Positions 43,901 to 53,449 of a stretch of DNA of 64,000 bases are shown here, piece after piece; position 1 is the stretch's first letter; every line of letters begins with the position of its first letter. Source of the stretch: JBBSBY01 sp038205805 (GTDB lineage Bacteria; Desulfobacterota; Desulfomonilia; Desulfomonilales; Desulfomonilaceae); the NCBI GenBank assembly GCA_038205805.1, contig JBBRBO010000005.1, positions 1 to 64,000 on the forward strand, written 5' to 3'. The position numbers and the translations under genes are program-made. The notes below the pieces were generated by a model. It was not told where the DNA came from. It saw nothing but the letters and a program-made list of their open reading frames with translations, and made no database searches.

Positions 43901-45985
43901 TTAGTCTTCTTCTTCTTGTCTCTTGCCTGAGGCTTCCACGATCTTCTCGGTTACGTGGGCCGGCGCTTCTTCATAGTGAGAGAAATCCATGGTGAACAGA
44001 CCGCGGCCTGAAGTCAGGGAGGTTAGATCCGAGGCGTATTTCAGCACTTCGGACATGGGAACCTGGGCCTTTACGATTTGGCTCGTGCCCTTGGAATCCA
44101 TGCCCATGATGCGGCCTCTGCGTGAGTTAAGATCGCCCATGACGTCGCCCATGACGTCCTCGGGAACGGTGACTTCGAGATTCATGACGGGTTCCAAGAG
44201 GACGGGATTGGCGGCCAGCACGCCCTTCTTGAAGCCCTTGGATGCGGCGATCTTGAACGCCTGTTCCGAGGAGTCCACATCGTGGTACTTGCCGTCATAG
44301 ACGGTTACGCGCACGTCGATGACGGGGAAGCCCGCCAGAGAGCCGCCGTGCATGGCTTCCTGCACGCCTTTTTCCACCGCGGGTATGTACTGCCTGGGGA
44401 TGACGCCGCCCACGATCTTATCCACAAACTCGAAGCCTTCGCCTCGGGGTAGAGGCTCCAACTCGAGCCACGCCACGGCGAATTGCCCGCGACCGCCCGT
44501 CTGCTTCTTGAGCTTGCCTTCGATCTTGGTTTTGCCCTTGATGGTTTCCTTATACGGAACTTTGGGGGTCTTGAGATTCACCTCAACGCCGAATTTGCGT
44601 TTTAGCTTTTCAGCGGTGACCTCAATGTGCACCTGGCCCATGCCTGAAATGAGGAACTCATTTGTTCTCGGGTCACGGGCTATGGTCAGGGTAGGATCTT
44701 CCTCGGCTAACTTTGATAAGCTCTGGGTGATCTTTTCCTCGTCGCCCTTTGCCTTGGGCTCGATTGCGAAGGATATGACCGCCTGAGGCAACGCCGCGGG
44801 AGGAATAACCACCTTGGACTTTTCGTCACAAATGGTGTCGCCGGTGAGGGTTTCCTTGAGCTTGGCCACCGCCGCAATGTCCCCGGCGGCTACGGCGTCG
44901 AGCTGCTTCTGTGTCTTGCCCTGAATCTGGAGCAACTGCCCGAAACGCTCTTTTACCTCGCGGGTGGAGTTGTAGAAGTTGGAATCCGGGGTAAGCTGCC
45001 CGGAAAATACCCTGAACAGGGTAAGTCTGCCAGCGTATGGGTCGGCCAAGGTCTTGAACACAAATGCGCAGAAGGGCTCGGATGCGGATATGGTCCTGGT
45101 TTCTTCTTCATCCGAGAGAGTCACAACCTTTATGGGAGGCATATCGGCCGGTGAAGGACAAGCGTCCGCAAGAACATCGAGGATCGGCTGACCGCCTTTG
45201 TTCGTTAGCCCTGAGCACAAAAATGTGGGCATAAACACGCGTTTGAGGATGCCTTGCTTCAATGCGCCGGCTAGTTCGTCGGCGCCGAGCTGTTCTCCTT
45301 CAAGGTAGCGTTCCATGAGGGCGTCATCCACTTCCGCCAAGTCTTCGATCAAAACTTCTCGTTTGGATTCGGCTTCTTCCTTGAGATCCGCGGGAATATC
45401 GGTCCTGGAGACGTTTTTACCGTCACCGTCGAACATGATGGCTTTCATAGAAAGCAAATCGACGACACCCTTGAAGTTCGCTTCCGTTCCGATGGGTATT
45501 TGCAGCACAAGCGGCTTGATCTGCAGGGTTTCACGGACGTCTGTGAGGACTTTTTCGTGATCCGCTCGTTCTCTATCCATTTTAGAGATTACGAGTAAGC
45601 TCGGCGCTTGCTTATCCTGAATTGCGGCCCATACCTTTTCCGTGAGGGGTTTAAGCGAATCCACGGCGTCGATTACCAGCAAGGCTATATCGGCTGCTTG
45701 CAACGCGGAGACGACTTCGGCCGAAAAATTAGGATCTCCGGGCGTGTCAAGGATATTGATTTTCTTCTTTTTCCATTCGACGCTGTTCAAAGCGGTTGCG
45801 ATGGTTAAACCGCGCTTGACCTCTTCGGGCTCAAAGTCGAAGTTGGATGACCCGTCGAGAACCTTCCCTAAACGATCCACGGCCCCTGCATCGAAGAGCA
45901 AAGCTTCGCAGAGAGATGTTTTTCCGGAGCCGGCGTGGGAAACAACCACCACATTACGTAAATCTTCGGTTTTGTATTGTTTCAT
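43901..45985 (-). CDS. EF-G-like GTPase (elongation factor G paralogue)
   Basis: 694 residues from the ATG at 45985 (MKQYKTEDLRNVVVVSHAGS; AAGGGG five bases upstream; an ATG at 46012 is in frame). Domains I-V of EF-G are recognisable. The G domain has SHAGSGKTS, RGLTIAT, DTPGDPNF and ISKMDRE. The G3 motif lacks the His of DTPGHVD that activates water in true EF-G, and G4 is SKMD rather than NKMD. It therefore belongs with the EF-G-like 'translation factor GTPase' group and not FusA. Its role may be ribosome recycling or quality control, but this is not established. No ribosomal genes are nearby. Confidence 0.88.
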   Translation of the reverse strand: MKQYKTEDLRNVVVVSHAGSGKTSLCEALLFDAGAVDRLGKVLDGSSNFDFEPEEVKRGLTIATALNSVEWKKKKINILDTPGDPNFSAEVVSALQAADIALLVIDAVDSLKPLTEKVWAAIQDKQAPSLLVISKMDRERADHEKVLTDVRETLQIKPLVLQIPIGTEANFKGVVDLLSMKAIMFDGDGKNVSRTDIPADLKEEAESKREVLIEDLAEVDDALMERYLEGEQLGADELAGALKQGILKRVFMPTFLCSGLTNKGGQPILDVLADACPSPADMPPIKVVTLSDEEETRTISASEPFCAFVFKTLADPYAGRLTLFRVFSGQLTPDSNFYNSTREVKERFGQLLQIQGKTQKQLDAVAAGDIAAVAKLKETLTGDTICDEKSKVVIPPAALPQAVISFAIEPKAKGDEEKITQSLSKLAEEDPTLTIARDPRTNEFLISGMGQVHIEVTAEKLKRKFGVEVNLKTPKVPYKETIKGKTKIEGKLKKQTGGRGQFAVAWLELEPLPRGEGFEFVDKIVGGVIPRQYIPAVEKGVQEAMHGGSLAGFPVIDVRVTVYDGKYHDVDSSEQAFKIAASKGFKKGVLAANPVLLEPVMNLEVTVPEDVMGDVMGDLNSRRGRIMGMDSKGTSQIVKAQVPMSEVLKYASDLTSLTSGRGLFTMDFSHYEEAPAHVTEKIVEASGKRQEEED

Positions 45986-46315
45986 TTCAACCCCTTGAGA
46001 AAGATGCGCCATAAGCGGACTGCCGCTATATTAAAACAATGAATAAATCACATCGGGATTCTAAGGTCAAGGAAATCCTCAGCAAAGTTGTAAGCAATCA
46101 GTTATTAGCGGCAAATCGCAGTTGCTATTCAAAAATATTCGATAGTTATGGTATCGCTGCCGCATGTAACTGAGTGATTACGCAAAATTCGTCGTATTCC
46201 GAAAAATACCGCTGCTTGGAGAATTGGTTCACCGGTTGTGAAATGCAGTGCGCTTGGTGAAGACCGGAGTCGAGAATCGCTTTCCTAGCCTTGCTCAGGC
46301 ATTTAGCCTAACGCC
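45986..46315. other. Intergenic region
   Basis: About 330 bases upstream of the EF-G-like gene. No gene or clear structure seen. Confidence 0.35.
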
Positions 46316-47707
46316 TCAGATGATGTCGAAGACGCTGGCTTGTTCCGGGGATTCGTCGGTGTCCTCGAGGCGGCGGCCGGTCACCTTAGCGAAGATGTCC
46401 CCTTCAGAGACGCGAATCTGCACATCAGCGCCCATACCCACTTGCGAGGCGGACGTAATCACCTTTTTGGTTCCCACGCTGAAGGTGATGGAATAGCCCC
46501 GCTCCAGGACCGCTAAGGGATTGAGCGCCCCCAGCTTCGCCATGAGGGGCTGAGCCTCGTCGCGGTAGCGTTTCGTGAGTACCGAGCCGCACCGCATGAG
46601 GCGCGATACCATATCCTCGAAGGTCTTGCCGTCCCGAGTGAGCTTTTCCCTGAATTTCTCCGGTCGCAGACGAGCGGTAAGGGAAATCAAGTCCTTTCGG
46701 TGGGACTCCATTTTTCTCGTGGAGGCACGCATCAGGCGGAGCGTCAAGTCGTCAAGGGTTTGGCGCTTCTCGAGGATCCGTCGTCGTGGGTCATAGAGAC
46801 GTCGTGTCAGCTCATCGAGCACGGCCCCTTGTCTCTTGATGTTCGTGGTGATGAGCGCACGCATGCGGTCCCGCAGACCACAGATGGATTCCTCCAGTTC
46901 CCGTTTGTCCGGGACGGCCAGCTCAGCGGCGGTAGAGGGCGTCGAGGCCCGTAGGTCCGCGGCGAAGTCCGTAAGGGTGTAATCCGTTTCATGGCCCACG
47001 GCGCTGATGATCGGCAGCGGACAATTTGCCACGGCGCGAACCACCTTCTCGTGATTGAAGGCCCGCAAATCCTCGATGGAGCCGCCGCCCCTCCCGACGA
47101 TCACCACGTCAACTTCGCCGCATTCACACAGCCTCTGGATGGCGGCCTCGATTTCCACCGGCGCCTTGCCGCCTTGTACGCTTGCGGAACTCACGATGAT
47201 GTTCACGCCGCGAAACCGTCGTCGGAGGATGCGCACCATGTCTCGAACTGCCGCTCCTGTGGACGAGGTCACGAGCCCGATGGTCTTGGGGAATTTGGGT
47301 AGAGGCTTCTTCCGAGAGGCGTCAAACAGCCCTTCAGCGGCCAATTGTTGACGCAGTTGTTCGAATGCGAGCATTAACCCGCCTAGACCCACAGGCTCGA
47401 TGGTGTCAACGGAGAGCTGGTAGACCCCGCGGGCGCCGTAGACCGTCACTCGACCCCAGCACAAGATCTGAAGCCCGTCCTCGAGCTTGAACTTGAGGTA
47501 GCGACTCTGGGGCTTGAACATCACACAAGGGATCTGCGACGTCTCATCCTTGAGAGTAAAGTAATGATGGCCCGAAGGCGCTTTCTTGCAGTTGGAGACC
47601 TCACCTTGAATCCAAACGGACGTGAATTCACCTTCCAGGAGATCTTGGATTTCCCGAGTAAATTCGGAAACGGTGTAGGTCTTGCGTTCAGGAAGTTCCA
47701 AGTACAT
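46316..47707 (-). CDS. xseA: Exodeoxyribonuclease VII large subunit
   Basis: A 463-residue XseA. An N-terminal OB-fold binds DNA (YTVSEFTREIQDLLEGEF; VWIQGEVSNCKKAPSGHHYF). The catalytic region follows (IGLVTSSTGAAVRDMVRILR; DVVIVGRGGGSIEDLRAFN; ISAVGHETDYTLTDFAADLR), then a long coiled coil. With XseB it degrades single-stranded DNA to short pieces. No xseB lies next to it, where it often does. The 5' leader is a dispersed element. Length and motifs are normal. Confidence 0.95.
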   Translation of the reverse strand: MYLELPERKTYTVSEFTREIQDLLEGEFTSVWIQGEVSNCKKAPSGHHYFTLKDETSQIPCVMFKPQSRYLKFKLEDGLQILCWGRVTVYGARGVYQLSVDTIEPVGLGGLMLAFEQLRQQLAAEGLFDASRKKPLPKFPKTIGLVTSSTGAAVRDMVRILRRRFRGVNIIVSSASVQGGKAPVEIEAAIQRLCECGEVDVVIVGRGGGSIEDLRAFNHEKVVRAVANCPLPIISAVGHETDYTLTDFAADLRASTPSTAAELAVPDKRELEESICGLRDRMRALITTNIKRQGAVLDELTRRLYDPRRRILEKRQTLDDLTLRLMRASTRKMESHRKDLISLTARLRPEKFREKLTRDGKTFEDMVSRLMRCGSVLTKRYRDEAQPLMAKLGALNPLAVLERGYSITFSVGTKKVITSASQVGMGADVQIRVSEGDIFAKVTGRRLEDTDESPEQASVFDII

Positions 47708-47738
47708 GCGCTCCTCCGGCGAAGTGTGGGGAATACTA

Positions 47739-47960
47739 ATACCAATGCGCAGCCGAAGAAGTAATATCTAGGAGAACCTTCTTGGAAGAAGGCTGGATCC
47801 CGAACCCCTCTCCAAGAACTTTTAAAATGGTCGAAACCGTCTTTTCTCAAGGAGAAAAGGCCGCTTTCGGCATATTAAACATTCTCAGGAAGACGTCGAA
47901 AAACCTACCTTCCAAAAAATAGTCATCACCAATGTTACTCGATGGAAAGCACCTTGGTAT
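47739..47960 (+). repeat. Dispersed hairpin-rich element, full copy (diverged)
   Basis: ATACCAATGCGCAGCC to GCACCTTGGTATAAG. Hairpin II is nearly perfect (TCGAAACCGTCTTTTCTC with GAGAAAAGGCCGCTTTCGG). Confidence 0.88.
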
Positions 47961-48162
47961 AAGACAATCCGGTTTACAAGACAAGTGGTCGGTTCGGCGT
48001 TCACGGGGCACAGAGCCACCCAATAATCCATCACAGGGCGAATTCTTCATTATACTTCCGATGAATCTCTGGTAGTATACGCGAAGACGCCGTCGCAATC
48101 CCAACTATACCAAACCACTTACTGTCGGGCAATCCGACCCCAAATGCAACGGTCGGAGCATC

Positions 48163-50088
48163 ATGAGCGAGCCACCGTCACCACAAAGTATCTCGCCGAT
48201 CCCATTGGGTCTGATGGACTTTCTGCGATCCACGAAGCCCTTCGGCGACCTGGAGGAGACCGCCCTTGAGGGAATGGCTCGCCGCCTCAAGGTAAGCTTT
48301 TACGCCAAAGGCGAACCTATCATTCAATGGAACGGCGACCTGGGCGCCCTTTACATTGTGCAAAAGGGGGCGGTGAAGATCGTTCGGCTTGGGACGAACA
48401 GCGACGAGCAGATTACGACACTTGCAGGCGAGGGCTTTTGCTTCGGCGCATTGACCCTCATGCAAGACAAGACCCCGGCGTTTTCCGTCGAGGCCGTGGA
48501 AGACGTCTTTTGCCTCGAATTGGAGAAATCCATGTTCCTCGAGCTGATGGCGCAATCCTCAATATTGACACGGTATTTCCTGAACCCGTTTTCTGAGGAG
48601 ACCATCAGCGCCGTGTACCGTGAAATACGGTATGAGCGGATTCGCTCCCATGCGCATGGGGCTTCGTCGCTGTTTCGGCGTGCGGCTCGGGACTTAATTA
48701 GGGCTCCGGCGCAGTGGATAGGGCGGATCGCTACAATACGGCAGGCAGCGCAGGCAATGACCAAGCATGATGTGGACGCCCTGCTCGTGAAGGATAGCGC
48801 CGGCCGCTTAGTGGGGATTGTCTCCGATAGCGACATGAGGGACAAGGTGGTGGCCGCCGGCCTCGACGCAGCCACGCCCGTGGAAGCCGTCATGAACTCG
48901 ACCTTTCAGGTCGCAGGCCCGGACAGCGCAGGATTCGAGCTGCTGCTGAGGATGATGAGCGACGAGATCAGCCATGTGGCTATCGAAGAAGGCGGGTCCG
49001 TGCAAGGGGTCGTGAACATTCGAGATATTCTTGCGGCGCAGGGGGTTTCCCCCATGATCTTCATCCAAGAGATCGTGAACCGCAGCATGGAGTGCGACAT
49101 CGAGTCCATCACGAAGAAGGCGGCGTCCCTTATCGTCAGCCTCATCGAGAGCGGCGCCGGGGCTGCGGATTTAGCCAGGATAATGACCATTGTGGGCGAT
49201 AACGTGCTTCAGCGCATGACCGTGTCCGTTCTGCCGAAGCTTGGGCCACCGCCTGGGGTCTTTTGCCGGCTCGCCCTGGGCGCCGAAGGCCGTGCGGAAC
49301 AAATCTTCCCTGCGCCGGGACGCTACGCCCTGATCTACGAAGATCCACCGCAGCCCGCTCAGGAAGAAAAGACCCTCGACTACTTTGCGGACCTACAAGA
49401 GGCCACGTTAGGGCACATTATCGGATGCGACCCGTTCCCACATATTCGCTCCACCAGACCGTCGGAATTGGAGTGGCCCAGACCCGTATCTCAGTGGCCG
49501 GACTTCATCGACAATCGCTTCTCCCCGGCCTTCTCGGACCCGAGGACCATCGCCGCCCTTGTGGACATGCGACCCGTGTACGGCGACATGGGTCTAGCAG
49601 ACCCACTGCGGAGACACATCATGCGGTCACCGACTTGGAGAGCCGCCGCACTCCCGGCGCTGGTAAAGGATTGCCTCAGACGACGGCCGCCCGTCTCCTT
49701 TTTCCGTGACGCAGCCCTGGAATGGTCGGGGGCGCTCCAACCCGAGCTGGACCTGGAACGCCGGGGCGTCGAGCCCATCGTGGGGTTTGCGCGGCTCTTT
49801 GCGCTCCAGCATGGGATCGAGGAAACCAACACCCTGGCGCGCCTCGACAGGCTATGGGAAATGAACATCATCGACACGGAGCTGCGTCGGGACCTCACCG
49901 TTGCGTATGAGTTTCAGCGGCAGCTCATTACGGCGCTCCAGCTCAGGGCAATAGAGGAAGGCTCCGAGCAGGGCGCTGTAGTGACCGCTGATGCCCTTTC
50001 GGACCTGGAAAAGCGCACACTCAAGGAGATTTTCCGCGTCATTCGACAAGCCGGCGCTCTCGTCGAGAAGATTAACACGAATGCCTAA
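48163..50088 (+). CDS. cNMP-binding/CBS/DUF294 protein with degenerate nucleotidyltransferase site
   Basis: 641 residues. Domains in order: cyclic-nucleotide-binding fold (about 15-140; FYAKGEPIIQWNGDLGALYI), a CBS pair (about 185-300; DALLVKDSAGRLVGIVSDSD), a DUF294 nucleotidyltransferase-like domain (about 330-480) and a C-terminal helical domain. Where the paralogue at 50401 has GSEGRKEQTFKTDQDNALIY, this protein has GAEGRAEQIFPAPGRYALIY: the DxD-type catalytic acids are lost, so it is probably a non-catalytic regulatory partner. Its last residues (INTNA) and stop come from the terminal repeat of a dispersed element. Confidence 0.87.
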   Translation: MSEPPSPQSISPIPLGLMDFLRSTKPFGDLEETALEGMARRLKVSFYAKGEPIIQWNGDLGALYIVQKGAVKIVRLGTNSDEQITTLAGEGFCFGALTLMQDKTPAFSVEAVEDVFCLELEKSMFLELMAQSSILTRYFLNPFSEETISAVYREIRYERIRSHAHGASSLFRRAARDLIRAPAQWIGRIATIRQAAQAMTKHDVDALLVKDSAGRLVGIVSDSDMRDKVVAAGLDAATPVEAVMNSTFQVAGPDSAGFELLLRMMSDEISHVAIEEGGSVQGVVNIRDILAAQGVSPMIFIQEIVNRSMECDIESITKKAASLIVSLIESGAGAADLARIMTIVGDNVLQRMTVSVLPKLGPPPGVFCRLALGAEGRAEQIFPAPGRYALIYEDPPQPAQEEKTLDYFADLQEATLGHIIGCDPFPHIRSTRPSELEWPRPVSQWPDFIDNRFSPAFSDPRTIAALVDMRPVYGDMGLADPLRRHIMRSPTWRAAALPALVKDCLRRRPPVSFFRDAALEWSGALQPELDLERRGVEPIVGFARLFALQHGIEETNTLARLDRLWEMNIIDTELRRDLTVAYEFQRQLITALQLRAIEEGSEQGAVVTADALSDLEKRTLKEIFRVIRQAGALVEKINTNA

Positions 50089-50297
50089 GCAAAGAAGTAA
50101 TATTGGGGAGAACCTTCTTGAAAGAAGTTTCTCCCCAAACCCCTCTCCAAGAACATTTTCAATGGCCGAAACCGGCTTTTCTCAAAGAGAAAACGCCGAT
50201 TTCGGCGATTATCACAAATTCCTTAGAAAGAGGTTGGAAGACCTACTTTGCAAAAAAGCTCCGCCGATCTTACTTTTTTGCAAGCACATCAGTGTAA
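50074..50297 (+). repeat. Dispersed hairpin-rich element, full copy overlapping the upstream gene end
   Basis: AACACGAATGCCTAAGCAAA opens the element inside the last codons of the upstream gene and supplies its TAA stop. All three hairpins are intact. Confidence 0.9.
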
Positions 50298-50344
50298 GAC
50301 CATACGGGTGGCGTTTTTAGACCAGGAATATGGTTGAATCTTTT

Positions 50345-50395
50345 TCTGAAGAAGGTTCTCCCCGATATTATTCGTGAAAGCGCTCACATAAGGAG
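50345..50395 (-). repeat. Dispersed element, end fragment
   Basis: CTGAAGAAGGTTCTCCCCGA then TATTATTCGTGAAAGCGC matches the reversed left end only. Confidence 0.55.
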
Positions 50396-50400
50396 ACGGT

Positions 50401-52332
50401 ATGGTGGACGACCGTGATTCTCATACCAGTGATCCTGCGTCCATTCGGCGGTTTCTTGAGCGGACCCTGCCGTTTCATGAGCTGCCCGCGGCGGCGTTGG
50501 ACCGGCTTGCGGTCGAATTCCGGGTGGATTTCTTCCCCAAAGGAATGCGGGTGTTGCGACAGGGCGAAAGTCCTGTGGATTTCCTGCACATCGTGCGGAG
50601 CGGCGGCGTAAAGGTCTACTTTACGGATCCGCAGGGCGCAGTGACCCTAAAGGACTTCCGAGGCGAAGGGGCTTACTTCGGGGCTTTAGGGATACTACGG
50701 GACTCGAAGGCCAATTTCTCCGTCGAAACCGTTGAGGACACATTCTGTCTGTTTCTCCCGAAAGAGATGTTCAGGCGCTTGCTTCGCGAACACACCTCGT
50801 TCGCGGGGTATTTCCTCAAAAGCTTTTCGGAAGAACTCATCGACACGGCGTATTCAGCGCTCAGAGTAGACGGCCTCCGTGGGGTAACGGAGGACCGCTT
50901 TCATCTTTTCACCCTCACGGCGGCGGATGTTATTAAACGCCTCCCTGAGAGCATAACCGGCAGCGAGAGCGCTCAAGCGGCGGCCAAGCGTATGTCCGTC
51001 CTGGGAGTGGGTTCCCTTCTGGTGACCGATCCGGGCGGTGAAACAGTGGGAATACTCACTACAAAGGACTTGCGGGCGCGGATCGTCAGCGCCGGCCTAG
51101 ACTACTCGACCCACGTGTCGGACGTAATGAGTAGCCCGCTACACGCGATTCCCGCGGATGCGGGGTGTTTCGCAGCCCTGTTGACGATGATGCGTTTGAA
51201 CGCTCACCACCTACCTGTCCGCCGAGGGGATGCAATCATCGGCGTGGTTACCGCCCATGATCTCATGGTCCACCAGAGCGCTTCTCCCGTGCGCCTGCTC
51301 CGTGAGATACAGACGGAATCGCGCATCGAGGGACTCCATCGTATCGCACGCAATGCGCCGTATGTGGTGAAATCCCTAGTGGAGCAAGGCGCCAAGGCGA
51401 ACGACATCTGCAAAGTCATCACCGTTATCAACGATCACATTGCGGTGAAGCTCATCGGCTTGATCCACGCGGAACTCGGCCCGGAACCCTGCGCATTCTC
51501 ATGGATAACCTTCGGCAGCGAGGGACGAAAAGAACAAACCTTCAAGACGGACCAGGACAACGCTCTCATTTACGAGACGCCGGCCGAGGACCCGGAGTCA
51601 CAAAAGATCGCTCGTATGTATTTCCGTACGTTGGCGGCCCAGGTAATAACTCATCTCGAGCAGTGCGGCTATCCGCCGTGTCCGGGTCGCATGATGGCGT
51701 CCAACGCGAAGTGGCGCAAACCCTACGTGGTGTGGAAGAACTATTTCGAGCACTGGATGACCACGCCTGAGCCCCAACAGATGCTCCATGCCAAGATTTT
51801 TTTCGATTTCCGGCACGTGTTCGGCCACCACCGGCCGGCCGGAGATCTGAGGGATTACCTCACCATCGAGGCCCCTGAGCGCGGGCTTTTTCTCATGCAC
51901 TTGGCTAAGGATTGCCTGAGCGGGAAGGCGCCGCTCACGTTTTTCCGTAACTTTGTCGTGGAAAAGGACGGCGAACACAAGAACAGGCTGGATCTCAAGA
52001 CGCGTGGCCTTGTGCCGTTTGTGGATTTCGCTCGCGTCATGGCCCTGAAACACGGTATCAAGGAGACGAACACCCTCACTCGATTGAGGCTGCTCGACGA
52101 AGCCGGCCACATCCCACATGAACTCTACACCGAAACACGCGACGCGTATGAATTCCAAATGCAATTGAGATTGGTAGGGCAGCTACGTATGCTCGATCGA
52201 GACGAACCGCCCCACAACTACATCGATCCGGCGGAACTCTCTGAGCCCGAAAAGCAAACCCTTAAGCAGGCCTTTTCCGTTATCGACGACATCCGATCCT
52301 ACGTGCGAGACGAATTCCGCGTCGTGGAGTAA
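50401..52332 (+). CDS. cNMP-binding/CBS/DUF294 putative nucleotidyltransferase
   Basis: 643 residues with the same plan as the protein at 48163: cyclic-nucleotide-binding fold (about 15-140), CBS pair (about 180-300; SLLVTDPGGETVGILTTKDL), DUF294 nucleotidyltransferase domain and a C-terminal helical domain. Here the active-site motif is intact (FGSEGRKEQTFKTDQDNALI). The reaction of DUF294 proteins is not known to me; their link with acetate/acyl metabolism operons in other bacteria suggests a nucleotide-controlled modifier. AAGGAG lies before the ATG. The exonuclease gene starts 11 bases after its stop. Confidence 0.9.
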   Translation: MVDDRDSHTSDPASIRRFLERTLPFHELPAAALDRLAVEFRVDFFPKGMRVLRQGESPVDFLHIVRSGGVKVYFTDPQGAVTLKDFRGEGAYFGALGILRDSKANFSVETVEDTFCLFLPKEMFRRLLREHTSFAGYFLKSFSEELIDTAYSALRVDGLRGVTEDRFHLFTLTAADVIKRLPESITGSESAQAAAKRMSVLGVGSLLVTDPGGETVGILTTKDLRARIVSAGLDYSTHVSDVMSSPLHAIPADAGCFAALLTMMRLNAHHLPVRRGDAIIGVVTAHDLMVHQSASPVRLLREIQTESRIEGLHRIARNAPYVVKSLVEQGAKANDICKVITVINDHIAVKLIGLIHAELGPEPCAFSWITFGSEGRKEQTFKTDQDNALIYETPAEDPESQKIARMYFRTLAAQVITHLEQCGYPPCPGRMMASNAKWRKPYVVWKNYFEHWMTTPEPQQMLHAKIFFDFRHVFGHHRPAGDLRDYLTIEAPERGLFLMHLAKDCLSGKAPLTFFRNFVVEKDGEHKNRLDLKTRGLVPFVDFARVMALKHGIKETNTLTRLRLLDEAGHIPHELYTETRDAYEFQMQLRLVGQLRMLDRDEPPHNYIDPAELSEPEKQTLKQAFSVIDDIRSYVRDEFRVVE

Positions 52333-52343
52333 GAGGCGGGAGC

Positions 52344-53093
52344 ATGCCCTTTAAACGATTTAGCGACTTTCTGAAGGGTCTTCGGCCTGGAACACGCCGG
52401 GAGAAGCATCCTGCTATCGTGGAAAACCATGCGATATTTGCGCAATTTGACCGCTCGCGGGGTATGGCGGATTACCGCTTTGTGGTGTTCGACACGGAAC
52501 TCACGGGCCTGAACCTCAAGCGGGACGAAATTGTGTCGCTGGGCGCCGTCACCATCAAAGAGTTAAAGATTCTCCCTGGTGAGACATTCCATACATATGT
52601 GCAGCCGACGCAGGATGTGCCCAAGGGCAGCACCATGATTCACGGCATCACACCTGAGTCCTTGAAACCGGCGCCTCACCTGTCCGATGCCCTCCCGGAT
52701 TTCATCCGCTTTTGCGGAGACGCCGTCCTTGTGGGACACTTCATGGAGATAGATCGTCTCTTCTTGAACCGAGCCGGCCATGATTTCTTGGGAGCGCCGC
52801 CGCTCAACCCCAACCTAGACACCATGCGCATGGCCCACGTTCACGAGGAGCGTCTACGCAGGACCCGCTCAGGGCACAATCCATTGCAGTCCTTCAATCT
52901 TTCCATGCTTGCGGAGGAATACGGTTTACCCGTGTTCACCCGCCATCACGCCCTCGAAGACGCTGTGCAAACAGCCTATCTCTTCCTCTTTCTTGCGAAG
53001 AAGCTCGAAAGCGCAGGCTATTTCACCCTCGAGGATTATCTCGCAACCCAGTCGCACAGCCTGGGCCATATCTTCCAACGGCTGCGACCGTGA
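52344..53093 (+). CDS. DEDDh 3'-5' exonuclease, PolC/DnaQ-like
   Basis: A 249-residue exonuclease. Residues about 45-225 hold the DnaQ fold: Exo I as FDTELTGLNLKRDEIVSLGA, HGITPESL, Exo II near VLVGHFMEIDRLFL, and Exo III as RHHALEDAVQTAYL with the His and Asp of the DEDDh type. It removes nucleotides from DNA or RNA 3' ends. It is tightly linked to the DUF294 gene (11 bases, likely one operon), a pairing I know from other proteobacteria where both accompany acetate-uptake genes. Confidence 0.9.
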   Translation: MPFKRFSDFLKGLRPGTRREKHPAIVENHAIFAQFDRSRGMADYRFVVFDTELTGLNLKRDEIVSLGAVTIKELKILPGETFHTYVQPTQDVPKGSTMIHGITPESLKPAPHLSDALPDFIRFCGDAVLVGHFMEIDRLFLNRAGHDFLGAPPLNPNLDTMRMAHVHEERLRRTRSGHNPLQSFNLSMLAEEYGLPVFTRHHALEDAVQTAYLFLFLAKKLESAGYFTLEDYLATQSHSLGHIFQRLRP

Positions 53094-53100
53094 TCGCGAT

Positions 53101-53309
53101 TCGCTTTCAAAGAATATTGGGGAGAACCTTCTTGAAAGAAGTTTCTCCCCAAACCCCTCTCCAAGAACTTTCAAAATTACCGAAACCGGCTTTTCTCAAG
53201 GAGAAAATGCCGCTTTCGGCTATTCAAACATTCTCAGATAGAAGTTAGGAAAACCCTCTTGACAAAAACGATCTTTACCAGTCTTACTTTTTAAAAAGCG
53301 AACCGGTAT
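53101..53309 (+). repeat. Dispersed hairpin-rich element, full copy
   Basis: Begins a few bases after the exonuclease gene; the left terminal repeat is shortened (TCGCTTTCAAAGAATATTGG). Hairpins I and II are intact. Confidence 0.85.
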
Positions 53310-53391
53310 GAGTCCTGATTTGGCTTGAGTGGCGCTGCCGGACGCGAAACAGCAGGAATGGTTTACCTGAGATTGCGCCAAGTAGGAGCTT

Positions 53392-53445
53392 AGGGAGAAG
53401 CCATATTCAAGGGTTCTCCCGATAGTACTTCTCTGATCGCCGAGC
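53392..53445 (+). repeat. Dispersed element, degenerate fragment
   Basis: TTAGGGAGAAGCCATATTCA then AGGGTTCTCCCGATAGTACT, a decayed hairpin I just downstream of the thiolase gene. Confidence 0.5.
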
Positions 53446-53449
53446 GGCA

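Noticed and set aside
43901..45985. Canonical elongation factor G (fusA)
   Set aside because: The G3 motif lacks the catalytic His and no str-operon genes are nearby, so it is annotated as an EF-G-like paralogue.
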